From Faecalibacterium sp. UBA1819 (GTDB taxonomy: Bacteria; Bacillota; Clostridia; Oscillospirales; Ruminococcaceae), in NCBI GenBank assembly GCA_002315015.1, contig DCEX01000029.1, positions 37,632-101,631 of the forward strand: 64,000 nt of DNA, read 5' to 3'. Of this stretch, positions 51,815 to 59,351 are shown piece by piece. The translations under genes and the position numbers were made by a program. Each line of letters opens with the position of its first letter. Positions within the stretch are counted from its first letter, which is position 1. The notes under the pieces are model-generated. The model searched no databases. It saw only the letters and a list, made by a program, of their open reading frames with translations, and was not told the DNA's origin.

Positions 51815-54184
51815 TTATGCCGCAGGTGCTGCCGCTGCATGGCCGGTACACGTCAGACGTTCCTCCGAAGCCTTGTAGTAACCGGTTGCTGTCGGACAGC
51901 CCGCAGCCGGGGCCAAACCGGTTTGCGTACAGTAAGCGCCCTGTACCACACTTTCCGGCATATCCCATGTTTTCACGGGATACTTCGCCTCGTTTGCGTT
52001 CAGCGTCGACTCCATCAGCTCTTTCCAAGCGCCCGCACCCGGATGCTTATGATAAGCCGGGTTATAGGCCTGCATCAAATGCTCGTTACCGGAGTCATAG
52101 CCCCACCAGAACGCAGTGCAGTAATACGGCGTCAAACCGACAAACCAGATGTCCTTATTGTTGTTGGAGGTACCCGTTTTACCAACACTCTCCATACCGC
52201 GGATATCTGCCGCATAACGATTTGCCGTACCGCCCGCATCCGTCATAACGCCTTTCAGCAAACGGTTCATAATATAGGCTGTATCTTCACCAATCGCTTG
52301 GACGGTGTAAATATCTTTTTCCAAAATGACATTGCCCATATAGTCCTCAACGGTCGTGTAGCTGTGCAGATTAGTAAAGCGTCCGCCGTCGCCATACATC
52401 ATGTAGGCGCCAGCCAGCTCATATGCGCTCATACCGTTCGTCATGGAGCCCAGCACCAACGGAGCTAAGTCGCGGTCCGACTCGACCAGCGTAGAGATGT
52501 TCAAGGTATCAACGCAGAAATCATACATATTATCTACGTCGACAATCTGACCCACACGCACAGCAATGGTATTCAAAGACTTTTTAATCGCTGTATAAAC
52601 CGTTGTCGGCTGGTGGGTGTAAGTGCCATCGTAGTTTTTCGGCCATTGTTTTGTGCCGCCCCGCCCGTCCGGAATCGTCAAGGGGTCATCCGGGAAGGTT
52701 GAGCTGTAATCGGCATAGCCGTACTCAATCGCCAAGGGATAAGCCGCCACGCCTTTCATGGTAGAACCCACTTGACGCACACTCTTAATCGCACGGTTCA
52801 AAGCTCTGTCTTTTGTTTTTTGACCCAATCCGCCTACGACTGCGCAAAGCTCGCCGTTATAGTTCACAGAAACAGCGGATGCTTGTGTCGTTTCCATCAC
52901 AGGGTTTCCCGCTTTGTCAAACTCCAGCTCGCCGCTCGGCGTAACCTTTTGCGTTTCATGCGCCGGCCAATACTGTCCTTCAGAGAAGATACGCTGCATC
53001 TGCTGCTGCAAATCCGGCTGCACTGTCGAGAAGATGCGCAGACCCTTTGTGTAGAAATCGAGGGTGGCTTGATCTTCGGTATAATTTTCGCGATTGTAGG
53101 GGTTTTCCTCGAGCAAATCCTGGATAACCTCAGCAATCAAAGCATCAACAAACCAGTCGTTGTTTGACGTAACCGCGGCATCCTCACTCTTCTGCTCCTC
53201 ATACAGCGTCAGCGGTTCTGCCACTGCCGCCTCATAAGCAGCTTGGTCGGGATTGCCGTTCTCGTCCACAATATAGCCCTGCTCAAACATATTGGCAAGC
53301 ACCTTATTGCGGCGCACCAAATGCTTTTCGGGGCTGCTGTACGGGTTGTACTCTGTGGGGTTATTCGTAATCGAAGCGATCGTTGCACACTGTGCCAATG
53401 TCAGCGGCTCCACGCCGTTGGCAATGTTTTTCTCATCGCCTGCATTCTTGTTGAAATAACGGTTGGCACCCATTTCCACGCCGCCGATATTGCCGGTCAA
53501 GTCAATGGTGTTAAGGTATGCCTCCATAATCTCATCTTTAGAATAGCGGCTGTTCAAGCCCATTGCGCGGAAAATCTCACGGAACTTACGCAGGTAGCCT
53601 TCCCAGCCGGTATCGGCATCCTCACCCGTCAGGTTCTTAATCAGTTGCTGGTTAATGGTAGAAGCACCCTGCTTGTTGCCGCGCAGATAACTGCCCGTAA
53701 TTTTGTAGGCCAGCTCATTGAGCACCGAGTAAATGGTACGTTTTAAGTTAAAGCCGGAGTGTGTGTAGAACGACTGGTCCTCAATCGCCACAAAAGCGTG
53801 TTCGAGGTCGTCGCTGATGTCGGCCAGCGACACCCAGATACGGCTTTCGGTCGGGCTGTCCAGCTGTTGGTATTCGGGCCACGTCTCCTGCCCGGTCACC
53901 GGGTCTACTTCCTTATAGTAAACAATACTTGTGTAAGCCAAGGCCAGCTCATCCAAGTCAAAAATTTCGGCATCATTGGCGGTTGCCTTGACAACATATA
54001 AGCTCAACAATACGCTTACCACCGAACCGCCGATAATGCCAATGCAAAGGCACACGGCGATAAAGCGGAAAAAGCCGAACAAAATGCGCAAACCAAGGCT
54101 GCGTTTTTTAGGTTCTGCGGGCTGTTTCTCCCTACGGCTGCGGGTGTTGTCCTGCGCGCCGGTTTTCTTATTTTGCGTTTTTAT
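51815..54184 (-). CDS. Class A penicillin-binding protein (PBP1A-like)
   Basis: 789 residues if the start is at 54184. Cytoplasmic basic tail (1-~31), membrane helix (about 37-58), GT51 transglycosylase (EDQSFYTHSGFNLKRTIYSV and GASTINQQLIKNL, about 130-200), and a transpeptidase domain with the active serine in GSTMKG, SLN (KKSLNTIA) and KTGTS. It polymerises and crosslinks peptidoglycan. The first standard start, TTG 54091, has no ribosome binding site and would cut off the usual charged tail. Reading on in frame, ATA at 54182-54184 lies 8 bases after a perfect AGGAGG (54193-54198), and an in-frame TAG lies further up. A non-canonical ATA (or ATC 54185-54187) start, or a base error, explains this. 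Confidence 0.9.
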   Translation of the reverse strand: MKTQNKKTGAQDNTRSRREKQPAEPKKRSLGLRILFGFFRFIAVCLCIGIIGGSVVSVLLSLYVVKATANDAEIFDLDELALAYTSIVYYKEVDPVTGQETWPEYQQLDSPTESRIWVSLADISDDLEHAFVAIEDQSFYTHSGFNLKRTIYSVLNELAYKITGSYLRGNKQGASTINQQLIKNLTGEDADTGWEGYLRKFREIFRAMGLNSRYSKDEIMEAYLNTIDLTGNIGGVEMGANRYFNKNAGDEKNIANGVEPLTLAQCATIASITNNPTEYNPYSSPEKHLVRRNKVLANMFEQGYIVDENGNPDQAAYEAAVAEPLTLYEEQKSEDAAVTSNNDWFVDALIAEVIQDLLEENPYNRENYTEDQATLDFYTKGLRIFSTVQPDLQQQMQRIFSEGQYWPAHETQKVTPSGELEFDKAGNPVMETTQASAVSVNYNGELCAVVGGLGQKTKDRALNRAIKSVRQVGSTMKGVAAYPLAIEYGYADYSSTFPDDPLTIPDGRGGTKQWPKNYDGTYTHQPTTVYTAIKKSLNTIAVRVGQIVDVDNMYDFCVDTLNISTLVESDRDLAPLVLGSMTNGMSAYELAGAYMMYGDGGRFTNLHSYTTVEDYMGNVILEKDIYTVQAIGEDTAYIMNRLLKGVMTDAGGTANRYAADIRGMESVGKTGTSNNNKDIWFVGLTPYYCTAFWWGYDSGNEHLMQAYNPAYHKHPGAGAWKELMESTLNANEAKYPVKTWDMPESVVQGAYCTQTGLAPAAGCPTATGYYKASEERLTCTGHAAAAPAA

Positions 54185-54252
54185 GATGACTCCCTCCTGA
54201 AACGGTAAACTGAACCACTATCGTAACCTGAAAAGCGGCTGAAACATCCTCA

Positions 54253-54618
54253 TTACTTTTTGGCAGGAATAATTTCCAGCCAGTAGCCGTCTGGGTCTGC
54301 GATAAAATAAATTCCCATTGCTTTATTCTCGTAGCAAATGCAGTTCATCTCTTTGTGAAGCGCATAAGCGGCCTCAAAATCTTCTGTTTCAAAGGCAAGA
54401 TGAAACTCGTTTTCGCCAAGGTCATAGGGCTTTGTTCTGTCTTTGAGCCAAGTGAGCTCCAGCTGATGCTGAGTAAGGCCATCGCCCAGGTAAATCAGCG
54501 TGAACTCGGGCTTTTCCTTGCGGCGCACTTCCTTTAGGCCGAGTGCCTTTTCGTAAAAAGCAAGGCTTTTTTCTAAGTCCAGCACGTTGATGTTATTATG
54601 TACAAACCGAAAGCTCAT
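54253..54618 (-). CDS. VOC family protein (glyoxalase I-like)
   Basis: 121 residues. The paired beta-alpha-beta-beta-beta modules of the vicinal oxygen chelate fold are visible: FRFVHNNINVLDLEKSLAFYEKALGL and HLAFETEDFEAAYALHKEM, ending in YFIADPDGYWLEIIP. Metal-ligand His, Gln/Glu and final Glu are placed as in lactoylglutathione lyase. It may detoxify methylglyoxal. ATG 54618 follows GGGGTG. It has its own promoter, divergent from the FkbH operon. Confidence 0.88.
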   Translation of the reverse strand: MSFRFVHNNINVLDLEKSLAFYEKALGLKEVRRKEKPEFTLIYLGDGLTQHQLELTWLKDRTKPYDLGENEFHLAFETEDFEAAYALHKEMNCICYENKAMGIYFIADPDGYWLEIIPAKK

Positions 54619-54679
54619 AAAACAGCACCCCACATAAAATTGTCCCCTGCGGCACAATGCGCACGAGATTTCTCAAGAT

Positions 54680-54708
54680 ATTATAGTCGATTTAGAAATC
54701 TATTGCAA
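54680..54708 (-). promoter_or_regulatory. Predicted sigma-70 promoter of the VOC gene
   Basis: Minus-strand TTGCAA (54703-54708), 17-bp spacer, TATAAT (54680-54685). Confidence 0.7.
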
Positions 54709-54789
54709 GAAAAATGGTGTAAAAATTGAATTTCCCTTCCAAATTTCACCTTTTTGTCATTTGCTTTTTGATTTGCGCCGAAGAAAAAA

Positions 54790-54818
54790 TTGCAAATCGG
54801 CTTTTGATATATTATAAT
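54790..54818 (+). promoter_or_regulatory. Predicted sigma-70 promoter of the FkbH-ACP cluster
   Basis: TTGCAA (54790-54795), 17-bp spacer, TATAAT (54813-54818), about 90 bp before the FkbH start. It is back-to-back with the VOC promoter. Confidence 0.75.
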
Positions 54819-54909
54819 GTTATGCAGTACAAACCTTCGCCATTCCGTGCAGCCAGCCGGGCAAAGGTGCGTTCTGAACACTTTACAACGCAAGGCAGGA
54901 GGAACCAAC

Positions 54910-56688
54910 GTGACACCTTTTGACTATCCGTATGATTGCGATGTCATTTTACAGAAAAAGCGCCGCCTTCGCCGTGAGCTTTTGACACAAAGCGGTTTAA
55001 TTCCCAAAAAAATTGCGATTTTAAGCGGCTCTACCATTGGAGAAATCAAACCGATCTTAGAGCTTTTTTTGCTTCACCACGGCATTCAGCCGGATTTTTA
55101 CGAGGGCGAATATGCCCGCTACTATGAAAACGCTGTTTTTGATGACGGCAGTCTGCGTGCTTTTGCCCCCGATATTATTTATGTTCACACCACCGTGCAG
55201 AACTTATCGGGTCTTCCCTGCCCTGCCGACAGCGATGTAGAGGCCGAAGAAAAGCTGGCCGCCGAGGTTCTCCGCTGGCAAAGCTTTTGGGATGCCTGCT
55301 GCTCCATGGGCGCCATTGTGATTCAAAATAACTTTGAATTTCCGAATGTGCGCGTCATGGGCAGCTTTGAAGCGGTAGACCGGCGCGGCGCCGTGCGCTT
55401 TGTGCGCCGCATGAACGAAGCATTGGCGCGTTACGCCGAAGCACATCGCGGCTTTTTAGTCAACGACATCAATTATCTTGCCGCAGAGCTCGGCCTTGAC
55501 CATTGGTTTTCGCCCACCATGTGGTATGCCTATCAGTACGCGCTGGACTTGTCCGCCGTACCCGCTCTTTGCGCAAGCATTGCCAATATCATCAAAAGCC
55601 TTTACGGCAAAAACAAAAAAAGCATTGCTTGCGATTTGGACAATACGCTTTGGGGCGGCGTGATTGGCGATGACGGCGTACAGGGCATTCAGCTGGGCGA
55701 AGAAAGCCCCTCCGGCCGTGCCTTTACTGCGCTTCAGCGCTATTTAAAGCTGGTTTCGCAAACCGGCGTACTGCTGAACGTCAACAGCAAAAACGAAGCC
55801 GAAATTGCCAAAAGCGGTTTTTCCCGCCCGGAAAGCGTGCTGCACGAAGAAGATTTCATATGCTTTACCGCAAACTGGCAGCCCAAGGACGAAAACCTTG
55901 CTCAGATGGCCTCTCAGCTGAATCTGCTGCCGGAAAGCTTCGTCTTTTTGGATGATAACCCCGCCGAGCGTGAAATTGTGCGCCGCCGCTTTCCTCAAAC
56001 GGCTGTGCCTGAGCTGACCGAACCGGAACACTATGTCCACACACTGGCACGCAGCGGCTATTTTGAGGTTACGTCTTTGTCGGCGGATGACAAAAAGCGT
56101 TCGGAGATGTACCGCGAAAACGCCCAGCGCGCACAGGCGCAGGCCGCGTTCAGCGATTACAGCGACTATCTTCGCAGCTTGGAAATGAAAGCCGTAATTG
56201 CCCCGTTCGACACAGCACATGCGGCGCGAATCACCCAGCTGATGAATAAAACCAACCAATTCAATTTAACCACACGCCGCTACACGGATGCCGAGGTTTC
56301 CGCGTGTATGAGTGATGGCAATACGCTTACCCTTTACGCTTCTTTAGCAGACCGCTTTGGCGACAACGGAATTGTCAGTGCGCTCATTGGCCGTGTGCAA
56401 GACGGCATTTTGACCATTGAGGAATGGGTGATGAGCTGCCGCGTGTTTAAGCGCGACTTGGAGCTGGCGGTGTTCGACGCTCTTATCGCATACTGCCGCA
56501 CTCATAACATCACAAGCATCGAAGGCGACTATCTGCCCACAGCCAAAAACGCTTATGTTCGCACCCTTTATCCGACATTGGGCTTTTCGCAAACTGCCGA
56601 AAGCGAAGAAGGCACACATTATCGTTTTGACATCCCTGCCGAAAGCGCACCGCTTTGCGGCGTAATTGAGGTTACATCACTTTTATAA
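54910..56688 (+). CDS. HAD-IIIC family FkbH-like acyl-loading enzyme
   Basis: 592 residues. The N-terminal ~220 residues form an SGNH/BF1531-like domain common in FkbH proteins. The HAD domain carries the nucleophile motif DLDNTLWGG (Asp 242 and 244) and FLDDNPAEREIVR; the C-terminal ~120 residues look GNAT-like (MNKTNQFNLTTRRYTDAEV, DRFGDNGIVSALIGR, IEEWVMSCRVFKRDLE). In polyketide clusters FkbH takes the glyceryl group of 1,3-bisphosphoglycerate and loads it on an acyl carrier protein. The GTG at 54910 follows AGGAGG at 7 bases; the earlier frame has no ribosome binding site. It leads the ACP cluster. Confidence 0.92.
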   Translation: MTPFDYPYDCDVILQKKRRLRRELLTQSGLIPKKIAILSGSTIGEIKPILELFLLHHGIQPDFYEGEYARYYENAVFDDGSLRAFAPDIIYVHTTVQNLSGLPCPADSDVEAEEKLAAEVLRWQSFWDACCSMGAIVIQNNFEFPNVRVMGSFEAVDRRGAVRFVRRMNEALARYAEAHRGFLVNDINYLAAELGLDHWFSPTMWYAYQYALDLSAVPALCASIANIIKSLYGKNKKSIACDLDNTLWGGVIGDDGVQGIQLGEESPSGRAFTALQRYLKLVSQTGVLLNVNSKNEAEIAKSGFSRPESVLHEEDFICFTANWQPKDENLAQMASQLNLLPESFVFLDDNPAEREIVRRRFPQTAVPELTEPEHYVHTLARSGYFEVTSLSADDKKRSEMYRENAQRAQAQAAFSDYSDYLRSLEMKAVIAPFDTAHAARITQLMNKTNQFNLTTRRYTDAEVSACMSDGNTLTLYASLADRFGDNGIVSALIGRVQDGILTIEEWVMSCRVFKRDLELAVFDALIAYCRTHNITSIEGDYLPTAKNAYVRTLYPTLGFSQTAESEEGTHYRFDIPAESAPLCGVIEVTSLL

Positions 56689-56717
56689 GTTTTTCAAATA
56701 GAAAGGAATTATGACAA

Positions 56718-56963
56718 ATGACACACGAAGCATTGATGAGCGATATCCAAGACATTTTCCGCGATAATTTTGACGATGATTCTCTCGTCATCACCCGTGA
56801 AACCACGGCAGATGACATTGAGGATTGGGACAGCTTAGAGCAAATCAACTTGCTGACGGCAATGGAAAAGAAATTTGGTATTAAATTTACGCTGGACGAT
56901 GTCCGCGGTTTGGCAAACGTCGGTGACATGGCCGATTTGATTGTTCGCTTAAAAGGCGAATAA
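56718..56963 (+). CDS. Stand-alone acyl carrier protein
   Basis: 81 residues, strongly acidic. The phosphopantetheine serine is S39 in EDWDSLEQINLLTAMEKKFGIKF. The DWDSL context is that of PKS/FkbH-associated carrier proteins, not the DSLD/DSL of fatty acid ACP in this clade. It lies 29 bp after the FkbH gene, following GAAAGGAAT, and is the obvious acceptor for its acyl group. Confidence 0.95.
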   Translation: MTHEALMSDIQDIFRDNFDDDSLVITRETTADDIEDWDSLEQINLLTAMEKKFGIKFTLDDVRGLANVGDMADLIVRLKGE

Positions 56964-56980
56964 GCGCGAAAGAAATAAGC

Positions 56981-57024
56981 AAAGGGGCAGCGCTGTATCC
57001 TTTTGACAGTGCTGCCCCTCTTTC
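56981..57024 (+). terminator. Hairpin between ACP and MaoC genes
   Basis: AAAGGGGCAGCGCTGT pairs with ACAGTGCTGCCCCTCTTT around a 9-base loop. It could reduce read-through, making FkbH-ACP more abundant than the downstream three genes. Confidence 0.65.
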
Positions 57025-57067
57025 AAAATTACAAATAATCAGCGTCTTGGCTGAAAAAAGGAGTTTT

Positions 57068-57484
57068 ATGAATCACTATACTTTATCAGAGCTATCCCCC
57101 GGTTTGTCGGCTGAATTTTCCTACACAGTTACCGAGGAAGCAATGGAGCTGTTTTATCGGCTGACCGGGGACAACAGCCCTATCCATATAGATGCCGAAT
57201 ATGCCGCGCAGCGCGGATACGAAAACCGCGTTATGTACGGGATGCTCGGCGCTTCCCTGTTTTCTACGCTGGCCGGTGTTTACCTGCCGGGCGAACACTG
57301 TCTGCTGCACAGCGTTGAGTGCAAATTTGCAAAGCCCGTTTTGCTGGGAGAAACGCTGACGGTTCGCGGCGAAATTGCCGAGGTAAACGAAACCTTTCGG
57401 GAAGTTACCATCAAAGGAACCATTTTAAACGCCGAAGGAAAAAAGGTGACGCGCGCCGTCATCAAGGCAGGCGTAGCCAAGTAA
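57068..57484 (+). CDS. MaoC-like hotdog-fold hydratase/dehydratase
   Basis: 138 residues. The (R)-hydratase signature is present: YRLTGDNSPIHIDAEYAAQRGYENRVMYGML, with the catalytic Asp and His in GDNSPIH (about 38-45). Members dehydrate 3-hydroxyacyl-ACP/CoA or hydrate enoyl forms. ATG 57068 follows AAAAAGGAG. It sits between the ACP and SDR genes, 14 bp ahead of the latter. Confidence 0.9.
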   Translation: MNHYTLSELSPGLSAEFSYTVTEEAMELFYRLTGDNSPIHIDAEYAAQRGYENRVMYGMLGASLFSTLAGVYLPGEHCLLHSVECKFAKPVLLGETLTVRGEIAEVNETFREVTIKGTILNAEGKKVTRAVIKAGVAK

Positions 57485-57498
57485 AAAAGGAGGAGCGT

Positions 57499-58230
57499 AT
57501 GAGCATTTACCTGATTACCGGCGCCACCAGTGACGTAGGCTGCCATTTAATTGATTCCTTGGTTGGCCCGGAGGATACCGTGATTGCACAGGGATGCGGC
57601 GATTTAAAGCAATTGGCTCCCCTGTGCCAAAAATTCCCGGGACAAATTCACACCTATGACGTCAATCTTTCCGATGATGCCGCTGTGGATGTGTTCATTG
57701 AGCATGTGCGGGAGCGTTTCGGCGCGCCGACCCACTTTGTCCATTTGCCGGCGCTGCGCGTTGTAAATACCAAGTTTAAAAACTTTAATTTTGAGCGGTT
57801 TGAAGCGGATTTTCAGGTACAGGTTCACAGTGCACTGCGCCTTTGCCATGCTTTTCTTCCTGCAATGGCAAAAGCACATTTTGGGCGTGTTGTCTTTATG
57901 CTGACAAGTTATGTAGTGGGAGTTCCGCCTAAAAATACGGCAGCTTATGTCACGGCCAAACACGCCTTGCTGGGACTTGCCAAAAGCTTGTGCGCAGACT
58001 ATGCTCCCTTCGGCGTAACGGTAAACTGTGTGGCACCGTATATGATGGAAACCAAATTCCTTTCGGACACACCCGACCTTGTTGTACAAATGTCGGCGGA
58101 GGCCAACCCCATGAAGCGCAATGCGCGTGTGGAAGATGTCGTACCCGCCATCCGTTTCCTGCTCAGTGACGAAGCCGGCTTTATCTCCGGCGTCACCCTG
58201 CCCATTACAGGAGGTGCGGCTATTTTATGA
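57499..58230 (+). CDS. Short-chain dehydrogenase/reductase (SDR)
   Basis: 243 residues. NAD(P)-binding TGATSDVGCHLI (about 7-18), a Ser-Tyr-Lys catalytic set (serine in MLTSYVVG; YVTAK at about 152-156) and the C-terminal LLSDEAGFISGVTLPITGG give a FabG-like reductase. It probably acts on an ACP-bound acyl chain. AAAAGGAGGAG precedes the ATG; the stop overlaps the next gene by 4 bp. Confidence 0.92.
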   Translation: MSIYLITGATSDVGCHLIDSLVGPEDTVIAQGCGDLKQLAPLCQKFPGQIHTYDVNLSDDAAVDVFIEHVRERFGAPTHFVHLPALRVVNTKFKNFNFERFEADFQVQVHSALRLCHAFLPAMAKAHFGRVVFMLTSYVVGVPPKNTAAYVTAKHALLGLAKSLCADYAPFGVTVNCVAPYMMETKFLSDTPDLVVQMSAEANPMKRNARVEDVVPAIRFLLSDEAGFISGVTLPITGGAAIL

Positions 58231-59201
58231 GTAATCCAATTATCTGCCGTCTGGCGCGGCCGGACGAGCGCACGTTAATTACCGGTTTTTTGGACGAGCA
58301 TTGGGGCAGCCGTCATCCTCTGATTCACTGCGATGACTTTTTCAACTACTATTACACCTCAGAGGACACACTTCAATTTGCGCTTGCCTTTTCGGGGGAG
58401 GAACTTTGTGCTGTTGCTGGATATATCTTGGCAAATCAGCGCCCTGAGCCTGATATTTGGGTTTCGATTTGGTGTGCAAAAAAAGGCTGCAACGGTGCAG
58501 GATTGGAATTGATGGCCGCCCTGCCTAAGCTGACGAACGCCCGCGTCATGGCGTGCAACAACATTCGGCCAAAAACAATGGCTTTTTACACATTTTTAGG
58601 TTACACCGCCGCCCGTTTGCCGCACTATTACCGGCTGGGGACACATTCTTCTTTTGAAGTTGCTAAGATTGCCTGTCCTGAACGGCTTCCCGTTGCACCG
58701 GGCAAACCCTTAGAACCACTCGCCACAGAGGAGGACTTTCGCGCGGTGTTTAAGCCGAATGACGCTGTTTGTCCATATAAAGACATGTGGTATCTGGTTC
58801 GGCGTTATTATCATTTTCCGCGTCAAACGTATCAGGTGTGGCACTTAGAGGGCAGAATTTTAGTGACACGAACGGTTGAGGTTGGCACACAGCGCGTGCT
58901 GCGCGTGGTAGACTATATCGGTCTGCCGGAGGACTTCCCGCTGCTTGGCTTCGGCATCGACCAGCTGATACAGAAACTGGATGTTGAATATGCCGACTGC
59001 TACTGCGCGGGTATTTCTGCCGAGCAAATGGCGCTTGCGGGGTGGAGTGAGCGCGGTGAAGATTGCGCCAATATCATTCCCAATTACCTGACGCCGCCGC
59101 TGTATGAAAACACGGAATACTATTACTTCACTTCCGAGGCAAAGCGCTTTATGATGTTTAAAGCAGACGGCGACCAGGACCGCCCGAATATTACGGTGTA
59201 G
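58227..59201 (+). CDS. GNAT-like acyltransferase, uncharacterised
   Basis: 324 residues. The N-terminal half has a weak GNAT outline (CRLARPDERTLITGFLDEHWGSRHPL, VAGYILANQRPEPDIWVSIWCAKKGCNGAGLELMAAL, MAFYTFLGYTAARL); the C-terminal half is a second, related domain (LVTRTVEVGTQRVLRVVDYIG). Such double-GNAT proteins end FkbH/ACP clusters in some envelope glycan loci, where they may transfer the acyl group to an aminosugar or amine. This role is inferred. ATG overlaps the SDR stop, so it is translationally coupled. Confidence 0.75.
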   Translation: MSNPIICRLARPDERTLITGFLDEHWGSRHPLIHCDDFFNYYYTSEDTLQFALAFSGEELCAVAGYILANQRPEPDIWVSIWCAKKGCNGAGLELMAALPKLTNARVMACNNIRPKTMAFYTFLGYTAARLPHYYRLGTHSSFEVAKIACPERLPVAPGKPLEPLATEEDFRAVFKPNDAVCPYKDMWYLVRRYYHFPRQTYQVWHLEGRILVTRTVEVGTQRVLRVVDYIGLPEDFPLLGFGIDQLIQKLDVEYADCYCAGISAEQMALAGWSERGEDCANIIPNYLTPPLYENTEYYYFTSEAKRFMMFKADGDQDRPNITV

Positions 59202-59221
59202 CCCACCGCCGCAAGAAAAAA

Positions 59222-59307
59222 CGCCCGCCCCCGGGGACGGGTGCTTTTTACAAATCGCAGTACAAAAACGAGAGCCGAAGCCCTTTCCGGGTTTCGGCTC
59301 TCATTTT
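59222..59307. terminator. Double terminator after the FkbH cluster
   Basis: A short CCCG/CGGG hairpin at about 59222-59244 is followed by T residues, then a strong GAGAGCCGAA/TTTCGGCTCTC hairpin at about 59269-59307 with a T-run. The second also ends the convergent M15 gene. Confidence 0.85.
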
Positions 59308-59351
59308 TGATATTGAAAAAGAAGAAATCAATTAATGTGCAAGGCCGCTTG

